Shown: one piece after another, positions 55,249 through 64,000 of the stretch | How the letters are laid out: every line of letters begins with the position of its first letter | How positions within the stretch are numbered: the stretch's first letter is position 1 | Assembly (NCBI GenBank): GCA_021740625.1 | Contig: JAIOZK010000013.1 | Location: 1 to 64,000, forward strand | Length of the DNA stretch: 64,000 nucleotides | Direction: 5' to 3' | From: Bacteroidales bacterium | GTDB lineage: Bacteria > Bacteroidota > Bacteroidia > Bacteroidales > JAIOZK01 | Notes under the pieces: model-generated | Databases searched by the model: none | What the model saw: the letters and a program-made list of their open reading frames with translations, nothing else | Told to the model about the DNA's origin: nothing | Made by a program: the position numbers and the translations under genes

Positions 55249-56519
55249 GCAGCAGGTTCGGACACAGAGAGAGAATGATCGCCTCGGCGCTTGGGCGCTT
55301 CCCCTTCCTGAAGAAGCTGGCAAAAAATGCCTATCAGCGACTGAACTTCCTCTTGTTCAGAAAACCATACCGTTTCCACACCGGTTTCAAAATACAGGAA
55401 ATCAGACATGACAACAAAGAGACCTTTTTCGGTTATTATGATCATTCACCCCTTAACAAAACCAGTGATTACCTGATCTTCCAGGCCTCCTCCCGGGCAA
55501 CCACAAAACGTCCTGATCCACGAGACCCGCTGGAAGTCGTACTTTACGATTGGAAGAAGAAGGAGGTAAAAGCAGTATTTCATTCAAGTGCTTACAACTG
55601 GCAGCAAGGTACAAAACTTCAATGGCTGGATGAAAAGAGGTTTATCTTCAATGATTATGATGCGAAACGGGATCGTTATGTTTCCAGGATCGTTGATGCG
55701 GAAAAAGGCGAAGTGACCAGAACTTCATCCCATGCTATTTATGATTGTCATCACAATTTCGGGATTGGCCTGAATTTCGACCGTCTCACACTGCTGCGCC
55801 CCGATTACGGATATTTTAACCGCAGGGAACATCTCAGCCTTTCCAAACTGAACGATAAGAAAGATGGTATTTTTTATATTGACCTGGAGCATGATCAAGC
55901 TGATCTTTTGATCTCCATCAGGGAAATCAAAAACTTTAAAAGCAGAAAGTCATTCACAACTGCACAGCACAAAGTAAATCATATCATGCTCAGTCCTGCC
56001 GGGGATAAGTTTATCTTCCTGCACCGTTGGATCGCAAAAGGTTTAAAAACAGACCGGCTGATCCTGTACCATCTGAAAACCAAAGACCTCTTCCTGCTGG
56101 CCGAGGGCATGGTAAGTCATTTTGCCTGGGTGAACAATGATGAACTTTTTGGTTACATGGCCCCGGAGGGAGAAGAGGCAGCTTATTATCAAGTTTATCT
56201 GAAAAGCATGCATCATCGCAAGGTGGATGACCAATTAAACGGAAATACCGGTGACGGGCATCCCAACGTGCACGGTCAAAAGATTTTGTTTGATACTTAT
56301 CCCAATAAATCCCGTATGAAGGAACTCTTTGTTTACGATATGAAAGATAAAGAATTACAGAAGATCGGGGAATTCTTTGAAGGTCTTGCTTACAGTGGAG
56401 AAAGCAGGTGCGATCTCCATCCCCGATGGGATTTTCACGGTAAAATTATCTTTGTTGATTCGGTACACAGCGGAAAGCGAAAACTATATGCAATCCTTTA
56501 TGCAGAACGATCATCCTGA
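55245..56519 (+). CDS. Beta-propeller (TolB-like) protein in polysaccharide operon
   Basis: 424 residues from ATG55245, overlapping the GT4 stop by 4 nt. After a basic N-terminal helix (about 10-45, possibly membrane-associated), successive strand repeats appear: LIFQASSR, VVLYDWKKKEVKAVF, RFIFNDYDAKRDRYVSRIVD, HIMLSPAGDKFIFLHRW, and HPNVHGQKILFDTYPNKS, typical of TolB/six-bladed propellers. No catalytic motif recognised and no signal peptide is obvious. Its place between glycosyltransferases suggests glycan modification or scaffolding; this is inference only. Confidence 0.6.
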   Translation: MSSRFGHRERMIASALGRFPFLKKLAKNAYQRLNFLLFRKPYRFHTGFKIQEIRHDNKETFFGYYDHSPLNKTSDYLIFQASSRATTKRPDPRDPLEVVLYDWKKKEVKAVFHSSAYNWQQGTKLQWLDEKRFIFNDYDAKRDRYVSRIVDAEKGEVTRTSSHAIYDCHHNFGIGLNFDRLTLLRPDYGYFNRREHLSLSKLNDKKDGIFYIDLEHDQADLLISIREIKNFKSRKSFTTAQHKVNHIMLSPAGDKFIFLHRWIAKGLKTDRLILYHLKTKDLFLLAEGMVSHFAWVNNDELFGYMAPEGEEAAYYQVYLKSMHHRKVDDQLNGNTGDGHPNVHGQKILFDTYPNKSRMKELFVYDMKDKELQKIGEFFEGLAYSGESRCDLHPRWDFHGKIIFVDSVHSGKRKLYAILYAERSS

Positions 56520-57498
56520 AATATCAGTCATCATCGTCGCCCGGAATGAGCAGTATTTTATCAGAGATTGCATGCTGTCAATACGCAAACAATTTTCAGA
56601 CAGCTTTCCCTGGGAGTTGATCCTGGTGGATGGCATGTCGGAGGATCGGACAAAAGAAATTGCAGTTAAATACGCAGAGGAAGCCGGGATCGAAAACTTC
56701 AGGATCATTGAAAATACCGGGATTACGCTGGCAACAGGCTGGAACAAAGGCATCAAAGCAGCGCGTGGAAATTATGTGATCCGCCCGGATGCACATGCCA
56801 TCCTGTATCCGTCCTATATTTCAAAGGCCTACGAAACCATAAAAAAGATGCCCAAAGTGGCTGTTGTAGGCGGAACCCTGGAGACACTGGCAAAGGGATA
56901 CTGGGGGGAAGTCATCCGGGATGCCCTTTCTTCGAAAGCCGGGGTTGGAAACTCATCTTTCCGCACCCATGCCGAAAGCGGGTACAAAGATACGGCTGTT
57001 TACGGCCTCTACCGAAAGGAAGTTTTTGAGAAGGTGGGCTATTTCAATGAGGACCTGGTTCGCCACCAGGACAATGAGTTCCACAGTCGCATCCTGGCAA
57101 AAGGTTATAAGATCTACATGAACCAGGAAATGAAAGCAGGTTATTATTGCCGCGACAATGTACCTGCCCTTTTGAATCAAATGTACAGGATCGGTTATTA
57201 CCTGCCCGATCTCTCAGGAAGAAAATCTATGGGAGGCTTGCGGCTCAGACACCTGGCGCCGGCAGCTTTTTTTATTTCATTGATCATCGGATTTTTACTG
57301 GCTAATTTCCTGAACATTTTTCTTTACCTGAGTCTTGCAGCTTCTGCTATTTACCTGGGATTCATTGTTTTGAATGCTTTCTATATTGGTTTAAAAAATC
57401 TTAACTGGAAAAGCTTGTGGCTGGTATTCCTGATCCCGGCAATACATTTTACATATTTTCTAGGAACCCTGACTGGTTTCATAAAAAAATTGAAATAA
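56488..57498 (+). CDS. Glycosyltransferase family 2 with C-terminal membrane segments
   Basis: 336 residues from ATG56488 (ATG56500 possible), overlapping the end of the propeller gene by 32 nt. EISVIIVARNEQYFIRDC, LVDGMSEDRTKEIA and VIRPDAHAILYP (Asp at the DXD position) mark the GT-A domain; RHQDNEFHSRILAKGYKIYMN is the acceptor-side ED-like motif. Three hydrophobic helices near residues 250-330 resemble the membrane tail of ExoA/SuccGT-type enzymes. Substrate unknown. Confidence 0.82.
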   Translation: MQSFMQNDHPEISVIIVARNEQYFIRDCMLSIRKQFSDSFPWELILVDGMSEDRTKEIAVKYAEEAGIENFRIIENTGITLATGWNKGIKAARGNYVIRPDAHAILYPSYISKAYETIKKMPKVAVVGGTLETLAKGYWGEVIRDALSSKAGVGNSSFRTHAESGYKDTAVYGLYRKEVFEKVGYFNEDLVRHQDNEFHSRILAKGYKIYMNQEMKAGYYCRDNVPALLNQMYRIGYYLPDLSGRKSMGGLRLRHLAPAAFFISLIIGFLLANFLNIFLYLSLAASAIYLGFIVLNAFYIGLKNLNWKSLWLVFLIPAIHFTYFLGTLTGFIKKLK

Positions 57499-57552
57499 TG
57501 AGGCGGGATATGAAAAAGCTTTTAAATTTGATCTCTCCGAATTCATGATACA

Positions 57553-58965
57553 ATGAAAAAACTATTTCCGGTCAAACCACAGGTCTTTCACTGGATATAC
57601 CTGGTGCTCTTCTGCAGCCTGGTTGTGTTCCTGCCCCTGATGAGATCGGTAATCCCATATATCGTTGCCCTTATCCTTATCATCTGGCTGACCGAAAAAC
57701 CCTGGTTCTTCCTTTTGGTACTGATTTATGTTCCTTTTGTTTGGCATACACAGTCGGCCATACTAATTGCTTCCGGTATCATCCTTTCCATTGCACTGCT
57801 GGAGCTGCTATTCTACCTGATTAAAAAACCACAGTGGAAACATTTTGAATCACTAAAACAGGAATCCTTTCGCCAGAATATTCTGGCCTTCTCCGCCTTT
57901 TACCTTCTGTACATGCTCGGACTGACTTATTCTGCGAACCTGGATTACGGATCCTTCGATATGGAAGTAAAATTTTCGCTATTCATTTTTCCCCTGGTAT
58001 TTTCTACCATGAACAAAGAAGTTATGAGCAGGAGAAACATCATGACCATACTTCTGTTTTTCATTGCAGGCTGCCTTTTCAGCTCCCTGTATTCGCTGTG
58101 GAATTCTTACCAGGAATTCCTGCTTTCAGGATCGAAAAGGGTGTTCTATTATGATGAGGTGTCTTTTTTTCATCATCCGAGCTACATGGCCATGTACCTG
58201 GATTTTGCCGTTGCCTCCCTGATCTTTTTCATGATCCGCAAATCCGATTTTGGTTTCAGGCAATGGCATCTGGGGATCTTCATCTTCCTGATCATCTTTT
58301 TCAGTGTGATGGTGATCATGTTGAGTTCCAAAGCCGGCATCCTGAGCCTGATGATCATTTATTTCATTACCATCGGCCATCTCATGGTGATTGAGAAAAA
58401 ACTCATGCAGGGTCTGCTTTTAATCATGCTGGTATTTGTATTATTTTATGTATCCCTTTCCTTCTTCAGCTATTCCCTCAACCGCATCATAACCTCCAAA
58501 GATGTTATGGAAGAAACTGAACAGATCAGCAAAAGCACCAGCGAAGGAACCGGTGAACGCATCCTGATCTGGACCTATGCCCTGGAGATCATCGAAAAAA
58601 ATATTTTCGTAGGAGTGGGCACCGGGGATGTGAAAGACAAACTCCTGAAGAAATACGAAGACAACAAAATACAGGCAGCCCTGGAGCAGGAACTGAATGC
58701 CCACAACCAATACCTGCAGACTTTTATCGCACTGGGGTTGCTTGGCTTTGTTGCCCTTATGCTGATGTTTATTCTGCCCCTGTATCTCTCCATCCGGAAA
58801 CAATCATTCCTATACCTGGTATTTCTGCTGATAGTCGCTTTCAACCTGCTGGTGGAGTCCATGTTCGAAAAGCAGGATGGGGTGGTGTTTTATGCCTTTT
58901 TCAATGCGTTTTTGTTTTTTATGGTGAGTGGGGAACAAAGGAAGTTTAGTGATTTAGCCACATAA
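57553..58965 (+). CDS. O-antigen ligase/polymerase family protein (Wzy/WaaL-like)
   Basis: 470 residues with about 11-12 transmembrane helices. The large periplasmic loop carries GERILIWTYALEIIEKN, VGVGTGDVKDKLLKKY and LNAHNQYLQTFIALG with the His conserved in O-antigen ligases and polymerases. It ends the operon that began with a flippase, so polymerisation of the repeat unit is the likely role. The last codons and stop (LAT-stop) lie in a CACATAAG-type repeat. Confidence 0.82.
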   Translation: MKKLFPVKPQVFHWIYLVLFCSLVVFLPLMRSVIPYIVALILIIWLTEKPWFFLLVLIYVPFVWHTQSAILIASGIILSIALLELLFYLIKKPQWKHFESLKQESFRQNILAFSAFYLLYMLGLTYSANLDYGSFDMEVKFSLFIFPLVFSTMNKEVMSRRNIMTILLFFIAGCLFSSLYSLWNSYQEFLLSGSKRVFYYDEVSFFHHPSYMAMYLDFAVASLIFFMIRKSDFGFRQWHLGIFIFLIIFFSVMVIMLSSKAGILSLMIIYFITIGHLMVIEKKLMQGLLLIMLVFVLFYVSLSFFSYSLNRIITSKDVMEETEQISKSTSEGTGERILIWTYALEIIEKNIFVGVGTGDVKDKLLKKYEDNKIQAALEQELNAHNQYLQTFIALGLLGFVALMLMFILPLYLSIRKQSFLYLVFLLIVAFNLLVESMFEKQDGVVFYAFFNAFLFFMVSGEQRKFSDLAT

Positions 58966-58986
58966 GGCATATAGGGTACACATAAG
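58959..58986. repeat. CACATAAG-word repeat overlapping a stop codon
   Basis: CACATAAGGCATATAGGG then TACACATAAG. The stop TAA of the preceding gene lies within the first CACATAAG. The reverse complement resembles the segment at 59136-59162 (both begin CTTATGTG when read in that orientation), giving an imperfect inverted pair about 150 bp apart. Nothing else recognised in the gap to the terminator. Confidence 0.5.
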
Positions 58987-59135
58987 ACTTTTTTCTGATA
59001 GGTTCAAATTCCCATATGATTTTTTGATTTGTCAAGAAAAGTGTGCATTTTATAAAAGTTGCAATTCGTGCTGAGGATTTGCTTTCCTGATAAGGCAAAT
59101 AACATGAATATGAAAACAAGAAAAAGATAATTAAA

Positions 59136-59162
59136 CTTATGTGATCTTTTGTGTCTAATATG
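59136..59162. repeat. CTTATGTG-word repeat, inverted partner
   Basis: CTTATGTGATCTTTTGTG followed by TCTAATATG; compared with the reverse complement of 58959-58986 it shares the first 8 bases exactly and the general word order. Confidence 0.45.
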
Positions 59163-59166
59163 ATTC

Positions 59167-59198
59167 AAAAAAAAGCACGAACCCCAGGCCCGTGCTTT
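59167..59198 (-). terminator. Rho-independent terminator of gdhA
   Basis: On the minus strand AAAGCACG (59191-59198), an 11-nt loop, CGTGCTTT (59172-59179), then a run of T. Located 24 nt after the gdhA stop codon. Confidence 0.8.
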
Positions 59199-59222
59199 CT
59201 ATATATAAATTGGATGGATTGC

Positions 59223-60629
<1,407 letters not shown>

Positions 60630-60770
60630 TTAAAATAATGTATCTGCCATCCTTAGTATGTTATTTTTTTAACACAGGCTGCTAATTTAGAATAATGCCA
60701 GATAAATTTGTATGCAATGATAAATCTTTCATTTCTGCGTTTGCTGAACACAGGCTTTAGCATAATTATC

Positions 60771-60778
60771 TATTTTTG
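60771..60778 (+). promoter_or_regulatory. -7 box (TATTTTTG) for the OstA-like gene
   Basis: TATTTTTG matches TAnnTTTG, 17 nt before ATG60796. No convincing -33 element. Confidence 0.45.
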
Positions 60779-60795
60779 TCAAAAACCGGGAGTTC

Positions 60796-62355
60796 ATGAA
60801 GTCATACCCTGCTTATTTAAAACTTCTTCACTTCTTCGTGATCATGACATGCATGCTGCCGAATGTCACCTCCCAGCAGGCCAAAAAAGTTCAACTGCTG
60901 GGGGCCGACAAGCTAATCGGCATGAAGATCAACGGTCAGCAAATACAGGTGCTTCAGGGAAATGTCGAACTACAGCATGAAAATACTTTTTTCTATTGCG
61001 ACAGCGCCAACCTGAACCGGGAAACCAATTCCTTTCGCGCTTTTTTCAATATTCATATCATCGTGAATGATTCGGTTAATATTTACGGCGACAGCCTGGA
61101 TTATAAGGGTACGACAAAAATTGCCGAAATGTACGGACAGGTGAAACTGGTGGACAACAAAGCAACGCTTTATACCGATTACCTTATTTACGACAGAAAA
61201 ACAAACATTGCATCTTACATAACCTGGGGACGCATCGTAGATGCTGAAAATGAACTTCTCAGCAAGATCGGTTATTATTATTCCGATCAGAAAGAATTCT
61301 TTTTCAAGAAGGAAGTGATCGTTAACACACCTGATTATGTCATGTATTCCGATACCCTGAAATACAATACCGATACGGAAACAGCTTTTATTTTCGGTCC
61401 GACAAAAATGATCGGTGTTGAAGATTCCATTTATTGCGAAAGGGGCTGGTACGATACGAAAAGGGATATCTCTCATTTGAAAAAAAATGTATTCATTCGT
61501 CACCTGGAACAGTCGATCGAAGCCGATTCGGTTTATTACGACAAAGAAACCGGCTTTGGGGAAGCACTGAACAATGTTGTTCTTTATGATACGATACAGG
61601 ATGGCATGGTGAAAGGGAATTTTGCCCAGTATTATAAGGCATCCCGGCAGGCATTTGTCACCGATAGTGCGCAGGCAATTTTCATCGATGAGGACAAGCA
61701 GGATTCCCTGTTCTTGCATGGTGATACCCTCAGAGTGATACTGGATTCGAGCGATGCAGCAAAAGAAATGCTTGCCTTTCATCATGTAAAATTTTTCAGG
61801 GATGACTTGCAGGGAGCCTGTGATTCTATGGTTTACAAAGTAAGCGATTCCCTGATCTGGATGTACAAAAATCCCATTATCTGGTCGGATGATAACCAGA
61901 TCACTTCAGATTCTATCAAGCTTGCTCTACGAAACAATGAAATCGATTCAATAGTTTTTCATAACTCCAGTTTTATCATCTTCATCGATGATTCTGGTTC
62001 TTTTAATCAAATTAAAGGAAAAAACATGGTCGGTTATTTCAAAGACAATGACTTATTCAAACTTGAAATTCTTGGAAACTCTGAAACAATTTATTTTCTC
62101 CGGGATGATGAAACGAATGAACTGATCGGCATCAACAAACTCGTTGCCAGCGATATGCTTGTTTTTATCGATGATAGAGAAATCTCTACAATTACATATA
62201 CCACTAACCCACAAGGTAGCATGCACCCACCGGGTGAATTACAGGAAAAAGAGCTCTTTCTGAAAGGATTTGAATGGCACGACTACCAGCGCCCCCGTGT
62301 GAAATGGGAAATTTTCTACTGGAAACAAAATCCTGATACGGTATCAGAAGATTGA
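60796..62355 (+). CDS. OstA-like protein (LptA/LptD N-terminal domain family)
   Basis: 519 residues with an N-terminal signal sequence (hydrophobic segment about 8-26). The mature protein is a long series of beta-strand repeats of the OstA type (GNVELQHENTFFYCDSANLN, INIYGDSLDYKGTTKIAEMYGQVKLVDNKATLYTDYLIYD), which form the beta-jellyroll that carries LPS across the periplasm. At 519 residues it is longer than LptA but lacks the LptD barrel, as is usual for the Bacteroidota OstA-like protein. Its 3' end overlaps that of the convergent mlaD-like gene by 12 nt. Confidence 0.82.
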   Translation: MKSYPAYLKLLHFFVIMTCMLPNVTSQQAKKVQLLGADKLIGMKINGQQIQVLQGNVELQHENTFFYCDSANLNRETNSFRAFFNIHIIVNDSVNIYGDSLDYKGTTKIAEMYGQVKLVDNKATLYTDYLIYDRKTNIASYITWGRIVDAENELLSKIGYYYSDQKEFFFKKEVIVNTPDYVMYSDTLKYNTDTETAFIFGPTKMIGVEDSIYCERGWYDTKRDISHLKKNVFIRHLEQSIEADSVYYDKETGFGEALNNVVLYDTIQDGMVKGNFAQYYKASRQAFVTDSAQAIFIDEDKQDSLFLHGDTLRVILDSSDAAKEMLAFHHVKFFRDDLQGACDSMVYKVSDSLIWMYKNPIIWSDDNQITSDSIKLALRNNEIDSIVFHNSSFIIFIDDSGSFNQIKGKNMVGYFKDNDLFKLEILGNSETIYFLRDDETNELIGINKLVASDMLVFIDDREISTITYTTNPQGSMHPPGELQEKELFLKGFEWHDYQRPRVKWEIFYWKQNPDTVSED

Positions 62356-63291
62356 GAATTTGACGAATTTCTTGGGATTCTCTTTTACCTCTTTCAACAA
62401 TGCCTCCATGGCATCTGCTGTTTCAACTAGCTTGTTATAAAGCTCTTTGTCGTTGACCAGTTGCCCGGCGGTACCTTCATTTTCATTGATCTTCCTGAGG
62501 ATTTCCGATAACTCGGCCAGGGATTTATTGGCACTGGCGAAGGTTTGCGGTATATCGGCTTTGGCCAGGGAATCGCTGATGGCTGAGAAGTTCTCGATGG
62601 TATTCCCGATACTTTCCCGATTGTTCCTCAGCTCCATGGTTACCTCGTTCAGATTGTTGATGATAGAGGCCAGGCGATTGCTTTCTGAAGTGAGAAAGGT
62701 ATCTACCTGATAAGTAGTGTTCTGCAAATTATCAAAAGTACTTTTGATGCTTTCGAAAGAAGAGATCAGGTTTTCCCTGGCATTTTCATTAAATATCACC
62801 TGAATAGCAGTCACCATGGTATCGATGGAGGTGATCAGGTTTTCGGCTTTGGCTTTGAGAGGTTGTACCTGGCGGTTCACTTCTTCTTTCAGTCCTATTT
62901 CCAGAGACGTAAAAAGTGTATCACCACTTTGGGCCAGATTTTCAGCCTCACCCAGGTTGATCTCAACCGCCTTGGAACCCATCAAATCTGAACTGTAAAT
63001 CCTGGCCACTGAGTTCTTCGGAATCGGGAAATCATTGTTGACGGCCATGACAACAAAGATATTACCCGACATGTCTGGATTGAAATAAAGATCCTTGACC
63101 AGCCCTACTTTCATCCCATTGATGTATACCGGATTGGAACGCGTCAATCCGTCGACTTTCTGATATTGACCATAAAAAATACGTTCCTTGCTGAAAGCGT
63201 CCATGCCTTTTAAAAAAGTATATCCCCAGTATAAAATCGCCAGGGCAACAAGAAACATCAGTCCTATGACAAGTTCTCTTGAATATTTCAC
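62344..63291 (-). CDS. MlaD family protein (MCE domain)
   Basis: 315 residues. One N-terminal transmembrane helix (about 8-26) then the MCE core (FYGQYQKVDGLTRSNPVYINGMKVG, VVMAVNNDFPIPKNSVARIYSSDLMGSKAVEINLG), followed by a long helical region (about 130-300) with coiled-coil character. MCE proteins bind phospholipids and bridge inner and outer membranes. In Bacteroidota a single-MCE protein next to a cell-wall amidase is common, as here (the amidase lies 93 bp upstream). Confidence 0.88.
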   Translation of the reverse strand: MKYSRELVIGLMFLVALAILYWGYTFLKGMDAFSKERIFYGQYQKVDGLTRSNPVYINGMKVGLVKDLYFNPDMSGNIFVVMAVNNDFPIPKNSVARIYSSDLMGSKAVEINLGEAENLAQSGDTLFTSLEIGLKEEVNRQVQPLKAKAENLITSIDTMVTAIQVIFNENARENLISSFESIKSTFDNLQNTTYQVDTFLTSESNRLASIINNLNEVTMELRNNRESIGNTIENFSAISDSLAKADIPQTFASANKSLAELSEILRKINENEGTAGQLVNDKELYNKLVETADAMEALLKEVKENPKKFVKFSIF

Positions 63292-63384
63292 AACGAATTG
63301 TTTTTGCTAATCATGAACGAATATAGGATATTTTAACGTAATTCCGGTAAAAATTGTATTAAATTATTACATGCTTCCAGCAAC

Positions 63385-64000
63385 TCACGGATGCATCTTT
63401 CTGGCTTCTGCAAGGGATATCCTTCTATCTTTCTGCATTGCAATCACAAATGCATCTTTGTAACCCTTCCTCCTGACTTTGTTTTTGTATTTATTGGCTT
63501 CCTGAAAACTGCTGAAACTCCCGCTTGTGTATTTAATCAACCCGTTATGATCGTAATAACCAAGCTGTTCGAGGCCGATGAATTTTGTAGCATAGTCTTT
63601 TATGAGTTCGGCTGATGTGGCAAACTGCACTTTGAACAGTACCTGCTGATCTGCATCCCTGTCATCCTCAATTTCCTGCTTCGCACTGCTTTTCTCATTT
63701 CTATCTTTCAGATCCTTTCCGGATTCCGCAAGTTGTGTATTTTCGGGTATGATCAGATCAGGCAGATCCTTTTCCATTTCCTTCTTGTATGCCTTAAAGG
63801 CTCTGTAAATAGCAGATGCAATGTATACCTGTCCTTTTTCCGACATCAGGTATTTTTCATCTTTGGAGTTCGTCAAATAGCCTGTTTCGACAAGCACTCC
63901 CGGCATGGTAATCCTGTACAAAACAAGAAATCCCGCCTGCATCACTCCCCTGTCGCGCAAACCAACTCTTTCTTTGAACTGGTTCTGCACCAGGGATGCA
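63385..64000 (-). CDS. N-acetylmuramoyl-L-alanine amidase, C-terminal part (5' end beyond window)
   Basis: The frame stays open to the window edge; the ATG is outside. Visible are the end of the amidase_3 domain (LVQNQFKERVGLRDRGVMQAGFLVL, MPGVLVETGYLTNSKDEKYL, with the catalytic Glu in VETGYLTN), a charged linker, and a C-terminal SPOR-like repeat (VQFATSAELIKDYATKFIGLEQLGYYDHNGLIKYTSGSF). The enzyme cleaves the amide bond between MurNAc and the peptide stem, and the SPOR-like tail would bind denuded glycan at the septum. Domain identity of the tail is by pattern only. Confidence 0.85.
   Translation of the reverse strand, partial: ASLVQNQFKERVGLRDRGVMQAGFLVLYRITMPGVLVETGYLTNSKDEKYLMSEKGQVYIASAIYRAFKAYKKEMEKDLPDLIIPENTQLAESGKDLKDRNEKSSAKQEIEDDRDADQQVLFKVQFATSAELIKDYATKFIGLEQLGYYDHNGLIKYTSGSFSSFQEANKYKNKVRRKGYKDAFVIAMQKDRRISLAEARKMHP

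Overview
The window reads as a chromosomal segment of a Bacteroidota bacterium, probably a Bacteroidales/Marinilabiliales-type anaerobe or microaerobe. Lineage markers are gldF, gldG and gldH, a fused murF-alr gene, a holB-ricT-gldH-PBP1 gene order, an OstA-like protein, and several upstream boxes matching the Bacteroidota -7 consensus TAnnTTTG. No rRNA, tRNA, CRISPR array or complete insertion sequence was found. Most of the window is core metabolism and cell-envelope biosynthesis, with noncoding repeat families between gene blocks.

Layout. 1-1540: a tandem array of ~101-bp palindromic units interrupted by a four-helix-bundle (S23/avd-like) gene; the array runs into the 3' end of the next gene. 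1.5-8.6 kb: acyl/glycan cassette of a fatty acyl-AMP ligase with fused acyl carrier protein, a KASIII-like enzyme, an SDR reductase, a membrane GT2, a B12-type radical SAM enzyme and a GNAT acyltransferase. 8.7-11.0 kb: sulfotransferase and Wzx-type flippase. 11.1-13.9 kb: two adjacent CydA-like membrane subunits, each with a C-terminal cytochrome c domain. 14.3-18.2 kb: meaB and a hybrid histidine kinase. 18.2-28.3 kb: a 1.6-kaa tandem UvrA2-type protein, then holB, ricT, gldH and a class A PBP. 28.3-37.3 kb: AT-rich block with three GT-C-like membrane proteins, an arylsulfotransferase-like protein, a 48-aa membrane protein, a membrane-anchored sulfotransferase and a GT2. 37.3-44.5 kb (minus): murF-alr, pdxA, leucyl aminopeptidase, waaA and an outer-membrane-type protein. 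45.0-47.9 kb: DegT aminotransferase, hexapeptide N-acetyltransferase, galE. 48.2-51.7 kb: gldF, gldG, DUF4340-like protein. 51.8-59.0 kb: Wzx/Wzy-type surface polysaccharide operon with an unexpected ATP-grasp protein and a beta-propeller protein. 59.2-64.0 kb: gdhA, OstA-like protein, MlaD/MCE protein and the C-terminal part of an N-acetylmuramoyl-L-alanine amidase with a SPOR-like tail.

How the parts fit. At least three loci look designed to build or decorate surface glycans or glycolipids (1.5-11 kb, 28-37 kb, 52-59 kb), two of them with sulfotransferases; murF-alr, PBP1, waaA, OstA-like, MlaD and the amidase serve peptidoglycan and outer-membrane upkeep. The most distinctive observations are the repeat array with its embedded S23-like gene, short repeat families that supply the stop codons of three unrelated genes, the cytochrome c-fused CydA-like pair, and the four-ATPase UvrA2-type fusion. 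All functional statements rest on reading motifs by eye; no database search was possible.
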